DNA of 64,000 bases from assembly GCF_028823535.1 (NCBI RefSeq), contig NZ_JAQIYM010000010.1, positions 62,001-126,000 on the forward strand. Direction: 5' to 3'. Source of the stretch: Pseudomonas serbica (GTDB lineage Bacteria; Pseudomonadota; Gammaproteobacteria; Pseudomonadales; Pseudomonadaceae). A program made the position numbers and the translations under genes. This document shows positions 25,458 through 37,046 of the stretch, piece after piece. The notes below the pieces were generated by a model, which saw only the letters and a list, made by a program, of their open reading frames with translations, was not told the DNA's origin and searched no databases. Positions within the stretch are counted from its first letter, which is position 1. Every line of letters starts with the position of its first letter.

Positions 25458-27311
25458 ATGCTCAAACGCCTTTCCTGGCTGGCGCTCTGTGTCTGCGCCC
25501 CGCTGTCCGCCGCGCCTCATATCGATCCTCAACGTTTGCAGCAGCTGGCCAACGACCCCTTCTGGATTTCCCTGGGTCATTACGAAACCGCCAAGCTCGG
25601 TGGCTGGCGCAGCTATGTCAGCGACAAAAAATTCTTTCTCGCCGCCGATGGCAACGAACGTCCAGACCATGAACTGGCGGCCACCGTGCAGGCGTTGTAT
25701 GCCCCGGCCAGTGCAGGTGAACAGCATGCACAGTGCGTCTACCCGGCACGAACCCGCTGGCTGAAATCGCAGCTCAACCTGACCGACCTGCCTGCGCTTC
25801 CCTGCGCCGAGTTCAAGCAATGGTTCAAGGACGTCTCGCCCCACAGCGCGGTGATGATCTTTCCGGCGGCCTACCTGAACAGCCCGTCATCGATGTTCGG
25901 CCACACCCTGCTGCGCATCGATCAGGCCGATGTACAGAGCGACAAGACCTCGCTGCTCAGTTACGCGATCAATTTCGGCGCCTACATCGAGGGCTCGGAC
26001 AACAGCATCCTGTACGCCTGGAAAGGCTTGATGGGTGGCTATCCAGGGCTGTTTGCGCTGGTGCCCTACCAGGAAAAACTCTCGGAATACCGCAGCCTCG
26101 AAAACCGCGACTTGTGGGAATACCGCCTGAACCTGACCCAGCAGGAAACGGCGCGCATGGTCGAGCATGTCTGGGAACTGAAGCAGATTCAGTTCGACTA
26201 TTTCTTCTTCGACGAAAACTGCTCCTACCGCCTGCTGGAACTGCTGCAAGTGGCGCGCCCGAGCCTGCGCCTGACCGAGCAGTTCCCCCTGACCGCCATC
26301 CCCACTGACACTGTAAAAGCCGTGAAAGAAGCCGGGCTGGTGGAGTCCATCCAGTACCGTCCTTCGCGCGAACGCGAACTGCTAAGCCGTGCCGAGCCCC
26401 TGACCGATGAAGAACAGCAGTGGGTACTGAAAGTCAGCGCCGACCAGAAACAACTGCAAACAGCCGAGTTCAAGGCACAGCCCCGCGATCGCCAAGCACT
26501 GATCATCGATGCGGCCTATCGCCTGGAACGTTACCGCGCCAACGGTCAGGAGCGTGATCCGCAACGGGCGCAGCGCAGCTTTGAATTGCTTCGGGCGATC
26601 AACCAGAACCCCGCACCGGAACTGGACATCCCGCAGCCTGGCCTGCCCGAGGATGGCCACGAATCGCGGACCTGGCAGGCCGGTCTCGGCACCCGCGGCG
26701 ACCGTGCCTTTGGCGAGTACGGCCTGCGCATGGCCTATCACGACCTCAACGATAACGCCGAAAGCTTTCCTCTCGGCGCACAGATCGAAATCCTGCAGCT
26801 GAAACTGCGCCAGTACGAAGGCAATGACTGGCAAGTGCAGCAATTGGACCTGGCGACGATACGTTCCCTGACCCCGCGCAACGAGCTGCTGCAACCGCTG
26901 TCCTGGCAGGTCACCGGTGGCCTGGAGCGGGTGCCGGGCAAGCATGACGATGAAACCCTGGTCAGCCACGTCAATGGCGGCGGCGGTGGCACCTGGCAAC
27001 TGGCCGACGACACGCTCGGTTTTGCCTTGGGCACCGTGCGCGTGGAGCACAACAATGACTTCGCCGAGTTCATCTCGCCGGCGGCGGGTTTCAACACGGG
27101 CCTGCTGTGGAAAAACCCGCTGGGCAATTTGAGCCTGGAGGCAAAGGGCGACTTCTTCACCAACGGTGAAGTGCGCCGCAGCCTGAGCTTGAACCAGCAG
27201 TGGGAACTGTCGCGCAACCTCGGTCTGCGCCTGAGTGCCCAGCGCGAATTCAGCCACCTGGCCACGCCCGAAAATGAAGTGATGCTTGAGCTGAAGTGGT
27301 ATCACTACTGA
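25458..27311 (+). CDS. DUF4105 (Lnb N-terminal periplasmic domain) envelope protein
   Basis: 617 residues from ATG 25458, which opens a signal peptide (MLKRLSWLALCVCAPLSA|AP). The DUF4105 domain covers roughly residues 120-300, with FGHTLLRID and FFDENCSYRLLELL; the His and Cys in these motifs look like a papain/NlpC-like pair, which is inference. The C-terminal third (residues 390-617) is rich in alternating beta strands and ends in aromatic VMLELKWYHY, consistent with an outer-membrane beta-barrel-like region. Substrate unknown. The longer frame from 25422 overlaps the preceding terminator region and is less likely. Confidence 0.85.
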   Translation: MLKRLSWLALCVCAPLSAAPHIDPQRLQQLANDPFWISLGHYETAKLGGWRSYVSDKKFFLAADGNERPDHELAATVQALYAPASAGEQHAQCVYPARTRWLKSQLNLTDLPALPCAEFKQWFKDVSPHSAVMIFPAAYLNSPSSMFGHTLLRIDQADVQSDKTSLLSYAINFGAYIEGSDNSILYAWKGLMGGYPGLFALVPYQEKLSEYRSLENRDLWEYRLNLTQQETARMVEHVWELKQIQFDYFFFDENCSYRLLELLQVARPSLRLTEQFPLTAIPTDTVKAVKEAGLVESIQYRPSRERELLSRAEPLTDEEQQWVLKVSADQKQLQTAEFKAQPRDRQALIIDAAYRLERYRANGQERDPQRAQRSFELLRAINQNPAPELDIPQPGLPEDGHESRTWQAGLGTRGDRAFGEYGLRMAYHDLNDNAESFPLGAQIEILQLKLRQYEGNDWQVQQLDLATIRSLTPRNELLQPLSWQVTGGLERVPGKHDDETLVSHVNGGGGGTWQLADDTLGFALGTVRVEHNNDFAEFISPAAGFNTGLLWKNPLGNLSLEAKGDFFTNGEVRRSLSLNQQWELSRNLGLRLSAQREFSHLATPENEVMLELKWYHY

Positions 27312-27316
27312 CGCCT

Positions 27317-27352
27317 GTAGGAGCCGCGAGAGGCCTATCGCTCGCAATAGGT
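27317..27352. repeat. Degenerate REP remnant
   Basis: CTGTAGGAGCCGCGAGAGG ... CGCTTCCAG resembles a decayed GTAGGAGC-type REP without a good partner. Confidence 0.35.
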
Positions 27353-27420
27353 CGCTTCCAGACATCCAGTGAAACCAAATGCCTGCCAGCATGGCCAAAA
27401 CCCTATTACGGGAGAAAACC

Positions 27421-27915
27421 ATGAGCCGGGCATTCGTCAATGAAGATAACGCCGCTGCGCAAGCCGATCAGCCGGTCGAGCGGCAGGTCAGCACGCAGCC
27501 CAACTATGTCACTCCATCCGGCCTGAGCCAGTTGCAGGACAAAGTCGTCGAGTTGCAAACCCTGCATGCCGAGCAATTGGCCAAGGGCGACCAGGCAGAC
27601 AAGCAGCGCCTGGCCGACCTCGAACGTGACTTGCGCTACTTCAAGCAGCGACTGAGCAGCGCCCAGGTGGTGCCCGCCGCCACTTCGACCGAGAACGTGC
27701 AGATCGGTAGCTGGGTGACTTTCGTCGATGAGAATGGCACCGAACACCGAGTGCAACTGGTGGGTGAGGATCAGGCCGATGCAGCCCGTGGCCTGATCAA
27801 CTGGAGCTCACCGCTGGGTCGGGCATTGCTGGGCGCACATCGGCACGATGAAGTGCTCTGGCAACGCCCCGCCGGCAATCAACGGATAGAAGTGATGCGC
27901 ATCGAAGCGGCTTAA
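27421..27915 (+). CDS. GreA/GreB family transcription elongation factor-like protein
   Basis: 164 residues. The region from about residue 90 (NVQIGSWVTFVDENGTEHRV then WSSPLGRALLGAHRHDEVLW) is the FKBP-like C-terminal domain of Gre factors that binds RNA polymerase. The N-terminal part contains a coiled-coil stretch (LQDKVVELQTLHAEQLAKGD and DLERDLRYFKQRLSSAQ) but lacks the typical GreA N-terminal motif start, so it may be a divergent secondary-channel regulator. Starts at ATG 27421 after GGGAGAA. Its stop codon overlaps the convergent gdhA stop. Confidence 0.82.
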   Translation: MSRAFVNEDNAAAQADQPVERQVSTQPNYVTPSGLSQLQDKVVELQTLHAEQLAKGDQADKQRLADLERDLRYFKQRLSSAQVVPAATSTENVQIGSWVTFVDENGTEHRVQLVGEDQADAARGLINWSSPLGRALLGAHRHDEVLWQRPAGNQRIEVMRIEAA

Positions 27916-29249
27916 ACCACGCCCTGGGCGAGCATGGCGTCGGCAACCTTGACGAAACCGGCGATGTTGGCCCCCTTGACGTAGTTGACCTGACCGTTTT
28001 CTTCCCCGTAATGCACGCAAGCATGGTGGATCGACTGCATGATCGCGTGCAGCTTGCTGTCCACTTCACCACCGGTCCAGAGCAGGCGCATGGCGTTCTG
28101 CGACATCTCCAGGCCGCTGACGGCAACTCCACCGGCATTGGACGCCTTGCCCGGCGCGAACAGGATGCCGGCCTCGATGAACAGGTCGACGGCTTCGAGG
28201 GTGGTCGGCATGTTCGCGCCTTCCGCCACACAGATGCAGCCATTGCGCAGCAATGCACGTGCGGCATCGGCATCCAGTTCGTTCTGCGTGGCGCACGGCA
28301 GCGCAATGTCGCAGCTCAGCCCCCAGGGGTGCTGGCCGGCCAGGAACTCCAGGCCAAAACGACCTGCCAGTTCACTGATGCGTCCGCGCTGGACGTTTTT
28401 CAGTTCCAGCACGGCCTGCCATTGCGCCTCGGTCAGCCCGCTTTCGCAATACAGCGTGCCTTCGGAGTCAGACAGCGAAATCACTTTACCGCCCAGGTCC
28501 ATGACCTTGCGCGCGGCGTATTGCGCAACATTACCGGAACCGGAGATCGCCACGCGCTTGCCTTCGACGGTGGCACCGCGACGCTTGAGCATTTCCTCGG
28601 CGAAGTACACGCAACCGAAGCCGGTGGCCTCAGGACGAATCAGGCTGCCGCCGTAGCTCGGGCCCTTGCCGGTCAACACGCTGGTGAACTGGTTGCTCAG
28701 GCGCTTGTACTGACCGAACAGGAAGCCGATCTCACGGGCACCGACACCGATGTCGCCAGCCGGCACGTCGACATCGGCGCCGATGTGACGGTACAGCTCG
28801 CTCATGAAAGCCTGGCAGAAGCGCATGACTTCGGCGTCGCTCTTGCCTTTGGGGTCGAAATCCGAACCACCCTTGCCACCGCCCATGGGCAGAGACGTCA
28901 GCGAGTTCTTGAAGGTTTGCTCGAAGGCGAGGAACTTCAAGACTCCCAGATTCACCGACGGATGGAAACGCAGCCCACCCTTGTACGGGCCGATGGCGCT
29001 GTTCATCTGGATACGGAAACCGCGATTGACCTGGACCTTGCCGTGATCGTCGACCCAGGACACGCGGAACACGACGGCCCGCTCAGGCTCGCAGATGCGC
29101 TCAAGAATGCCGGAGCTCAGGTAATGCGGATTGGCTTCAAGAAAGGGCCACAGGCTACGCAGCACTTCTTCGACGGCCTGATGAAATTCAGGCTGGTCCG
29201 GGTCGCGTTTTTTCAGGCGGGCAAGGAAGGAGTCGACGGATTCGATCAT
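27912..29249 (-). CDS. gdhA: NADP-specific glutamate dehydrogenase
   Basis: Converts 2-oxoglutarate and ammonium to glutamate with NADPH; hexameric cytosolic enzyme. 445 residues from ATG 29249 (MIESVDSFLARLKKRDPDQP). Catalytic region GGLRFHPSVNLGVLKFLAFE and SLPMGGGKGGSDFDPKGKSD (catalytic Lys in GGGKGG), VPAGDIGVGAREIGFLFGQY, and the dinucleotide fold VAISGSGNVAQYAARKVMDL. The length and the KGKSD motif fit the small hexameric NADP class. I preferred this start over ATG 29318 since the family begins near here. Confidence 0.97.
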   Translation of the reverse strand: MIESVDSFLARLKKRDPDQPEFHQAVEEVLRSLWPFLEANPHYLSSGILERICEPERAVVFRVSWVDDHGKVQVNRGFRIQMNSAIGPYKGGLRFHPSVNLGVLKFLAFEQTFKNSLTSLPMGGGKGGSDFDPKGKSDAEVMRFCQAFMSELYRHIGADVDVPAGDIGVGAREIGFLFGQYKRLSNQFTSVLTGKGPSYGGSLIRPEATGFGCVYFAEEMLKRRGATVEGKRVAISGSGNVAQYAARKVMDLGGKVISLSDSEGTLYCESGLTEAQWQAVLELKNVQRGRISELAGRFGLEFLAGQHPWGLSCDIALPCATQNELDADAARALLRNGCICVAEGANMPTTLEAVDLFIEAGILFAPGKASNAGGVAVSGLEMSQNAMRLLWTGGEVDSKLHAIMQSIHHACVHYGEENGQVNYVKGANIAGFVKVADAMLAQGVV

Positions 29250-29440
29250 GGAAAAAGTCTCGGCAAATTTATTGTCGTTGGAATAATTGAGCCGGACTTT
29301 AACAAACCAATCGCGCACAGGAACAGCGCAGAATGTCGCATTTGTGAAATTAAATGGTGCACAGGATATAAATCAACCCTGTTTCCGCGGTGTTTTTGCA
29401 CCCAAACAGGGATTCCAAAATCGAGTTTCGCACCATCAGT

Positions 29441-29498
29441 TAGCCCGCTTCCACAGGGGAACGCATTTCAAATGTGGGAGCGGGCTTGCTCGCGAAGG
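29441..29498. repeat. REP pair in tail-to-tail order, GTGGGAGC type
   Basis: A diverged unit TAGCCCGCTTCCACA and an intact TGTGGGAGCGGGCTTGCTCG face away from each other around the linker GGGGAACGCATTTCAAA. The same linker, with two changes, occurs in the element at 35403. The remaining part of the 29250-29578 gap holds only AT-rich gdhA leader sequence and the ettA terminator. Confidence 0.8.
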
Positions 29499-29530
29499 AC
29501 GCGACTCGGTGTCACTGAATAGACGCACAC

Positions 29531-29560
29531 AAAAAACGGAGCCCGAAGGCTCCGCTTTTT
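29531..29560 (-). terminator. Rho-independent terminator of ettA
   Basis: GCGGAGCC / GGCTCCG stem with TTCG loop, flanked by A and T runs on both sides, so it could act in both directions. It lies 19 bases past the ettA stop. Confidence 0.88.
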
Positions 29561-29578
29561 CATGCAACCACCCTGAAA

Positions 29579-31243
<1,665 letters not shown>

Positions 31244-31528
31244 GGAGAACCTAGGGTCAGTGACTGATGAATGATTAGGGTGCAGGCGATGCCTGGCCAG
31301 ACTGTGCGCGTCGTCCGCTTGAATTGCTTCAATGCGTGCGCGCTGAAAAAGCCTGATTCTAGGAGCTGGAACGCTCCCGCGTAACCGGCAAAGCTACCTT
31401 AATGACAGATGGCAGTCCAGCCGAGCGGGACTGGCACTTTGCCACAACTCAAGGCATGCTAGCCGCCCTTCGGGCGTCCGGCTTATAGTGCACGTCGCGC
31501 CAGTCCAGCCAAACCGCAGGATTACAGT

Positions 31529-34500
31529 TTGTCCAGTGTCCCTCCGTCCCTGATCACCCGTGCACCGACTGTTGCACCTGGCTCGCCCATGCGCGGCACA
31601 CTCAAGGGCGCGTTGGCGATGCTCGTGTTACTGCTATTGGCATTGCTGTTCTGGCAACTCCTGGATCAATTGCGCGAAACCCAGAAGAACCAGCGCCAGA
31701 CCACCATCGACTACACCGCCGACCTCGCCGCGCAAGTCAGCCTGAACATGGCGCTCAACGCGCAGATCGCGCTCAACCTGCTGCCGATTGTCGAGCAGCC
31801 GCAAAGCACCGACGAGCTGCAGGACCTGCAGCGCAAACTGCAAAAGTCCCTGCCCGACCTGCTGAGCCTGGCACTGCTCAGCCCTTCGGGAAGAATCCTC
31901 AGTGACACCGCCAGCGCCAGCGACGATGCCAACTATTTGGGGGAACTGGTCCGCCGCAGCCGCGCCCAGCCTCACTATTACAGCAACGCCATCGACGGCT
32001 CGCGCGTGGATCTGCTGTTGCATCAAACCAGCGGCAGCAACCGCGGCTATTGGGCTTTGCGCTTCAAGCCGACGTTCTTCGCATCGTTGACCCAACTGAA
32101 CGATTCAGGGAATGCTCCGCTGTGGCTGGTGGAAAATCGCATCAATCACCAGATCATCAGCCGCGATAAGGCGCTGCCGCAGGTCAACCCGGGCACCTTG
32201 ACCCAGGACGATGTGGCCAACAGCGTGCTGACCGTTGCGCTGAGTGGCAGCGACTGGCAACTGCGCGGGTTGTTCGATCGCCAGCGAGTGCTCGAAGAAC
32301 TGCTGCCGGCCTTCATCGGCAAATGCCTGCTGGGCCTGGCCTTCTCCATGCTGCCGTTCATCGTCCTACTGAACATGCGTCGTCGTCAGCGCCAGCTGCA
32401 CGAGGGTCGCCGACGCTACCAGGAGATATTCGAAGGCACCGGCGTGGCCCTGTGCGTACTCGACATGTCGGGACTGCGCAGCCTGTTCGACAAGGCCCAG
32501 CTGCGGCACGACGAGCAACTGCAAGCATGCCTGACGAACCCGGAACAACGCCGGCAGTTATTGCAGGAGTTGCGCATCACCGAGATCAATCAGGTCGCCT
32601 TGCAACTGCTTAACGTCAATACCTGCGACCAAGTCTGGAACCTGCTGATCGATGGCAACCCGGTTGAGGGCAGCGCCATCGGCAATCAGGTACTCGAAGC
32701 AGTGCACAGGCAACAGCAACAGCTTGAGCTGGAAATCAAACTCCAGGACGCCAGTGGTCGTGACCAGCACCTGTGGCTGGTGTTGCGCCTGCCGCAAAAC
32801 CCTGACGACTTCAAGGCAGTGATCCTGAGCATCACCGATATCACCAGCCGCAAGCTCATCGAGCTGTCGCTGCAGGAGCGCGAAAGCTTCTGGTCCGACG
32901 TCGTGCGGACCGTGCCCGATCACCTTTACGTGCAAGACGTGATCAGCCAGCGAATGATCTTCAGCAACCACCATCTGGGCCAGACACTGGGCTACAACCG
33001 TACCGAACTGCAGCAGATGGGCGAGTACTTCTGGGAAATCCTCCTGCACCCTGAAGATGCCGACTACTACCGCCGTTCACGCAAGAGCCAGCGGCAAGAC
33101 GGCTACAGCCAGTTGATGCAGTGCCAGCTGCGCTTTCGCCACCGTGACGGCGAATGGCGGCGTTTCGACATTCGCGAGCAGGCACTGGCCCGGGACAAGC
33201 ACGACCAGGTCACCCGCATCATCGGCGTGGCCAAGGACGTGACCGAGCAGATCGAAGCCAGTGAGTCGCTGCGCGATAGCGAACAGCGCTACAGGATGCT
33301 CGCCGAAAGCATCAGCGATGTGATTTTCTCCACCGACAGTCGCATGGTGCTCAACTATGTCAGCCCTTCCGTGCAGTCGGTGCTGGGCTACGAAGTCGAG
33401 TGGATTTTCCAGAACGGCTGGCAATCGACCATCGCCAATCCGCAACAGTTGAGCGGCATTTATCTCCTGATGGATCGCGTCAGCAAGGCGCTCGATAAAC
33501 CCGAACAACTGGCCCTGTTACGCAGCCAGGTGCAGACCCAACTGTTCCTGTTCGACTGCCTGCGGGCCGACGGACGCAAGATTCCTATCGAACTGCGACT
33601 GGTCTTGGTCTGGGACGAGCACGGCGCGTTCGAAGGCGTGTTGGGGGTAGGTCGCGACATCAGCCAGCAACGCCGGGCCGAGAAAGACCTGCGAATGGCC
33701 GCCACGGTATTCGAACACTCGACCTCGGCGATCCTGATCACCGACCCGGCCGGCTATATCGTCCAGGCCAACGAAGCCTTCAGCCGTGTCAGCGGTTATG
33801 CCGTGGAACAGGTACTCGACCAGTTGCCGAACATGCTCACCGTCGATGAGCAGCAGGAAGCCCACTTGCGCTACGTGCTCAAGCAGTTGAACCAGCACAG
33901 CACCTGGGAAGGCGAAGTATGGCTCAGGCGCCGCAACGGCGAGCATTATCCGGCCTGGGTCGGCATTACTGCAGTACTGGACGACGAAGGCGACCTGGCC
34001 AGTTACGTGTGTTTCTTCAGTGACATCAGCGAACGCAAGGCCAGTGAGCAACGGATCCACCGCCTGGCTTATTACGACGCCCTGACCCACCTGCCCAACC
34101 GCACGTTGTTCCAGGATCGCCTGCACACGGCGTTGCAAGCGGCCGAGCGACAGAAGTCCTGGGTGGTATTGATGTTCCTCGACCTGGACCGCTTCAAGCC
34201 GATCAACGATTCCCTGGGCCATGCCGCGGGTGATCGCATGCTCAAGGAAATGGCCACGCGCCTGCTCGGCTGCGTCGACGACGACGACACCGTGGCGCGC
34301 ATGGGCGGCGATGAGTTCACCTTGCTCCTGCAACCGCGGGCCAACCGTGAAATCGCCCTGAACCGCGCCATTCACGTGGCTGAGCAGATTCTCGCCAGCC
34401 TGGTAAAACCCTTCGTGCTCGAAGGTCGCGAGTTCTTCGTCACGGCCAGTATCGGCATCGCGCTGAGCCCTCAGGATGGCAATGAACTGAGCCAGTTGAT

Positions 34501-35377
34501 GAAAAATGCCGATACCGCGATGTACCACGCCAAGGAGCGCGGCAAGAACAACTTCCAGTTCTATCAGGCAGACATGAACGCCAGCGCCCTGGAGCGCCTG
34601 GAACTGGAAAGCGACTTGCGACATGCCCTGGAACAGAACGAATTCGTGCTGTATTACCAGCCGCAGTTCAGCGGCGATGGCAAACGCCTGACCGGCACCG
34701 AAGCCTTGCTGCGTTGGCGTCATCCGCGCCGCGGCCTGGTGCCGCCGGGGGATTTCATCCCGGTGCTCGAAGAGCTCGGCCTGGTAGTGGATGTCGGCGA
34801 CTGGGTGATCAGCGAGGCCTGCCGGCAGCTCAAGACCTGGCACCAGGCCAAGGTGCGCGTGCCGAAGGTATCGGTGAACATCTCCGCCCGGCAGTTTTCC
34901 GACGGCCAACTCGGCACACGGATCGCCACCATCCTCAAGGAAACCGGCCTGCCGCCGGCGTGCCTGGAACTGGAACTGACCGAAAGTATCCTGATGCGCG
35001 AAGTCAGCGAAGCCATGCAGATTCTCGCCGGGTTGAAAAACCTTGGCCTGAGCATCGCGGTCGACGACTTCGGCACGGGATACTCATCGCTCAACTACCT
35101 CAAGCAATTCCCGATCGACGTCCTGAAAATCGACCGCACCTTCGTCGACGGTTTACCGTCGGGTGAACAGGATGCGCAGATCGCCCGGGCGATCATCGCC
35201 ATGGCCCACAGCCTCAACCTGGCGGTGATCGCCGAGGGTGTGGAAACCCAGGAGCAGCTTGATTTCCTGCGTGAACATGGTTGCGACGAGGTTCAGGGGT
35301 ACCTGTTCGGTCGGCCGATGCCGGCCGACACCTTTGAAGCGCAGTTCAGCAATGATGCGTTGTTCATGTTTGACTGA
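31529..35377 (+). CDS. morA: Membrane PAS-GGDEF-EAL protein MorA (c-di-GMP turnover)
   Basis: Inner-membrane sensor enzyme controlling motility and biofilm through cyclic di-GMP. 1282 residues, started at TTG 31529 after GCAGG. First membrane helix near residues 28-45 (LAMLVLLLLALLFWQLL), a periplasmic sensor to about 260, a second helix (LLGLAFSMLPFIVLL), then several PAS/PAC units between residues 290 and 845. GGDEF is intact (MGGDEF, residues 925-930). EAL is intact (TEALLRW, Glu 1058) with VDDFGTGYSS at about 1178. Both activities could therefore exist. The place just before glyA matches morA in other Pseudomonas. Confidence 0.92.
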   Translation: MSSVPPSLITRAPTVAPGSPMRGTLKGALAMLVLLLLALLFWQLLDQLRETQKNQRQTTIDYTADLAAQVSLNMALNAQIALNLLPIVEQPQSTDELQDLQRKLQKSLPDLLSLALLSPSGRILSDTASASDDANYLGELVRRSRAQPHYYSNAIDGSRVDLLLHQTSGSNRGYWALRFKPTFFASLTQLNDSGNAPLWLVENRINHQIISRDKALPQVNPGTLTQDDVANSVLTVALSGSDWQLRGLFDRQRVLEELLPAFIGKCLLGLAFSMLPFIVLLNMRRRQRQLHEGRRRYQEIFEGTGVALCVLDMSGLRSLFDKAQLRHDEQLQACLTNPEQRRQLLQELRITEINQVALQLLNVNTCDQVWNLLIDGNPVEGSAIGNQVLEAVHRQQQQLELEIKLQDASGRDQHLWLVLRLPQNPDDFKAVILSITDITSRKLIELSLQERESFWSDVVRTVPDHLYVQDVISQRMIFSNHHLGQTLGYNRTELQQMGEYFWEILLHPEDADYYRRSRKSQRQDGYSQLMQCQLRFRHRDGEWRRFDIREQALARDKHDQVTRIIGVAKDVTEQIEASESLRDSEQRYRMLAESISDVIFSTDSRMVLNYVSPSVQSVLGYEVEWIFQNGWQSTIANPQQLSGIYLLMDRVSKALDKPEQLALLRSQVQTQLFLFDCLRADGRKIPIELRLVLVWDEHGAFEGVLGVGRDISQQRRAEKDLRMAATVFEHSTSAILITDPAGYIVQANEAFSRVSGYAVEQVLDQLPNMLTVDEQQEAHLRYVLKQLNQHSTWEGEVWLRRRNGEHYPAWVGITAVLDDEGDLASYVCFFSDISERKASEQRIHRLAYYDALTHLPNRTLFQDRLHTALQAAERQKSWVVLMFLDLDRFKPINDSLGHAAGDRMLKEMATRLLGCVDDDDTVARMGGDEFTLLLQPRANREIALNRAIHVAEQILASLVKPFVLEGREFFVTASIGIALSPQDGNELSQLMKNADTAMYHAKERGKNNFQFYQADMNASALERLELESDLRHALEQNEFVLYYQPQFSGDGKRLTGTEALLRWRHPRRGLVPPGDFIPVLEELGLVVDVGDWVISEACRQLKTWHQAKVRVPKVSVNISARQFSDGQLGTRIATILKETGLPPACLELELTESILMREVSEAMQILAGLKNLGLSIAVDDFGTGYSSLNYLKQFPIDVLKIDRTFVDGLPSGEQDAQIARAIIAMAHSLNLAVIAEGVETQEQLDFLREHGCDEVQGYLFGRPMPADTFEAQFSNDALFMFD

Positions 35378-35402
35378 AATCTTCAGGTGAAGCGAGCGAC
35401 GC

Positions 35403-35470
35403 CTTCGCGAGCAAGCCCGCTCCCACAGGGGACCGTATTTCAAATGTGGGAGCGGGCTTGCTCGCGAAGG
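35403..35470. repeat. REP pair in tail-to-tail order, GTGGGAGC type
   Basis: CGCGAGCAAGCCCGCTCCCA and TGGGAGCGGGCTTGCTCGCG face away around CAGGGGACCGTATTTCAAAT. Both units are intact. It lies between morA and glyA. Confidence 0.9.
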
Positions 35471-35600
35471 CGCCGGCACAATCACCGCTGATCCCGTCAT
35501 GAAGCCCACTTGTCTGCGACATGATGTCGTTTCATATGCCTTCCAAAACCCATTGGGTTAGAATGCCCCCCTTTTCCGCCCCCGATCCTTGAGGACCGCC

Positions 35601-36854
35601 ATGTTCAGCCGTGATTTGACTATTGCCAAGTACGACGCCGATCTCTTTGCCGCCATGGAGCAAGAAGCTCAGCGCCAGGAAGAGCACATTGAGCTGATCG
35701 CTTCGGAAAACTACACCAGCCCTGCGGTGATGGAAGCTCAAGGCTCGGTACTGACCAACAAGTACGCCGAAGGCTACCCGGGCAAGCGCTACTACGGTGG
35801 TTGCGAGTACGTAGACATCGTCGAGCAGCTGGCTATCGACCGCGCTAAAGAGCTGTTCGGCGCTGACTATGCCAACGTTCAGCCGCACGCCGGTTCGCAA
35901 GCCAACAGCGCCGTTTACCTGGCCCTGCTGTCGGCCGGCGACACCATCCTGGGCATGAGCCTGGCCCACGGCGGTCACCTGACCCACGGTGCCAGCGTTT
36001 CGTCCTCGGGCAAGCTGTACAACGCCATCCAGTACGGCATCGACGCCAACGGCCTGATCGACTACGACGAAGTCGAACGCCTGGCCGTTGAGCACAAGCC
36101 AAAAATGATCGTGGCCGGTTTCTCTGCCTATTCGCAGATCCTCGACTTCCCGCGCTTCCGCGAAATCGCTGACAAGGTCGGCGCGTACCTGTTCGTCGAC
36201 ATGGCCCACGTGGCCGGTCTGGTCGCCGCTGGCGTCTACCCGAACCCGGTTCCATTCGCTGACGTAGTGACCACCACCACCCACAAGACCCTGCGTGGTC
36301 CACGTGGCGGCCTGATCCTGGCTCGCGCCAACGCCGACATCGAGAAGAAGCTGAACTCCGCGGTATTCCCTGGCGCCCAGGGTGGCCCGCTGGAGCACGT
36401 GATCGCCGCCAAAGCGATCTGCTTCAAGGAAGCGCTGCAGCCTGAGTTCAAGGCTTACCAGCAACAAGTGGTGAAAAACGCCAAGGCCATGGCCGGCGTA
36501 TTCATCGAGCGCGGTTTTGACGTGGTTTCCGGCGGTACTGAAAACCACCTGTTCCTGCTGTCGCTGATCAAGCAGGAAATCTCCGGTAAAGATGCCGACG
36601 CCGCCCTGGGCAAGGCGTTCATCACCGTGAACAAGAACTCCGTGCCAAACGACCCACGCTCCCCGTTCGTCACTTCCGGCCTGCGCTTCGGCACCCCGGC
36701 TGTGACCACTCGCGGCTTCAAGGAAGCAGAGTGCAAGGAACTGGCCGGCTGGATCTGCGACATCCTGGCTGACCTGAACAACGAAGCGGTGATCGACGCC
36801 GTTCGCGAGAAGGTCAAGGCGATCTGCAAGAAGCTGCCGGTATACGGCGCTTAA
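35601..36854 (+). CDS. glyA: Serine hydroxymethyltransferase
   Basis: PLP enzyme interconverting serine and glycine with tetrahydrofolate, the main source of one-carbon units. 417 residues from ATG 35601 (MFSRDLTIAKYDADLFAAME) preceded by TGAGGA. Substrate motif HIELIASENYTSPAVMEAQG (shown in part), PLP lysine in VVTTTTHKTLRGPRGGLIL, and NKYAEGYPGKRYYGG. The gene next to morA is the glyA3-type copy of P. aeruginosa by synteny. A TAGAAT -10-like element lies about 40 bases upstream. Confidence 0.97.
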   Translation: MFSRDLTIAKYDADLFAAMEQEAQRQEEHIELIASENYTSPAVMEAQGSVLTNKYAEGYPGKRYYGGCEYVDIVEQLAIDRAKELFGADYANVQPHAGSQANSAVYLALLSAGDTILGMSLAHGGHLTHGASVSSSGKLYNAIQYGIDANGLIDYDEVERLAVEHKPKMIVAGFSAYSQILDFPRFREIADKVGAYLFVDMAHVAGLVAAGVYPNPVPFADVVTTTTHKTLRGPRGGLILARANADIEKKLNSAVFPGAQGGPLEHVIAAKAICFKEALQPEFKAYQQQVVKNAKAMAGVFIERGFDVVSGGTENHLFLLSLIKQEISGKDADAALGKAFITVNKNSVPNDPRSPFVTSGLRFGTPAVTTRGFKEAECKELAGWICDILADLNNEAVIDAVREKVKAICKKLPVYGA

Positions 36855-36876
36855 TCAGCCCGCTAAACCGTAGTTG

Positions 36877-36907
36877 AAAAACCGGCCAGCGATGGCCGGT
36901 TTTTTTT
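36877..36907 (+). terminator. Rho-independent terminator of glyA
   Basis: ACCGGCC / GGCCGGT stem with 6-base loop followed by eight T residues. Confidence 0.93.
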
Positions 36908-37046
36908 CGTCTGGATTAATTACCCACTGCTACGCCCGCTCAACCTCTTGCAACACAGACAAACATCAACTAACCAAAAAATCACTTAACCTGAAGCCGA
37001 CTCCATTGCGAGAGTTACTAAATAAATAAACGAAAAGGACTTCAGC

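Noticed and set aside
35480..35600. A possible glycine or other riboswitch in front of glyA
   Set aside because: The space between the REP pair and ATG is only about 130 bases and shows no paired conserved core of a known aptamer.
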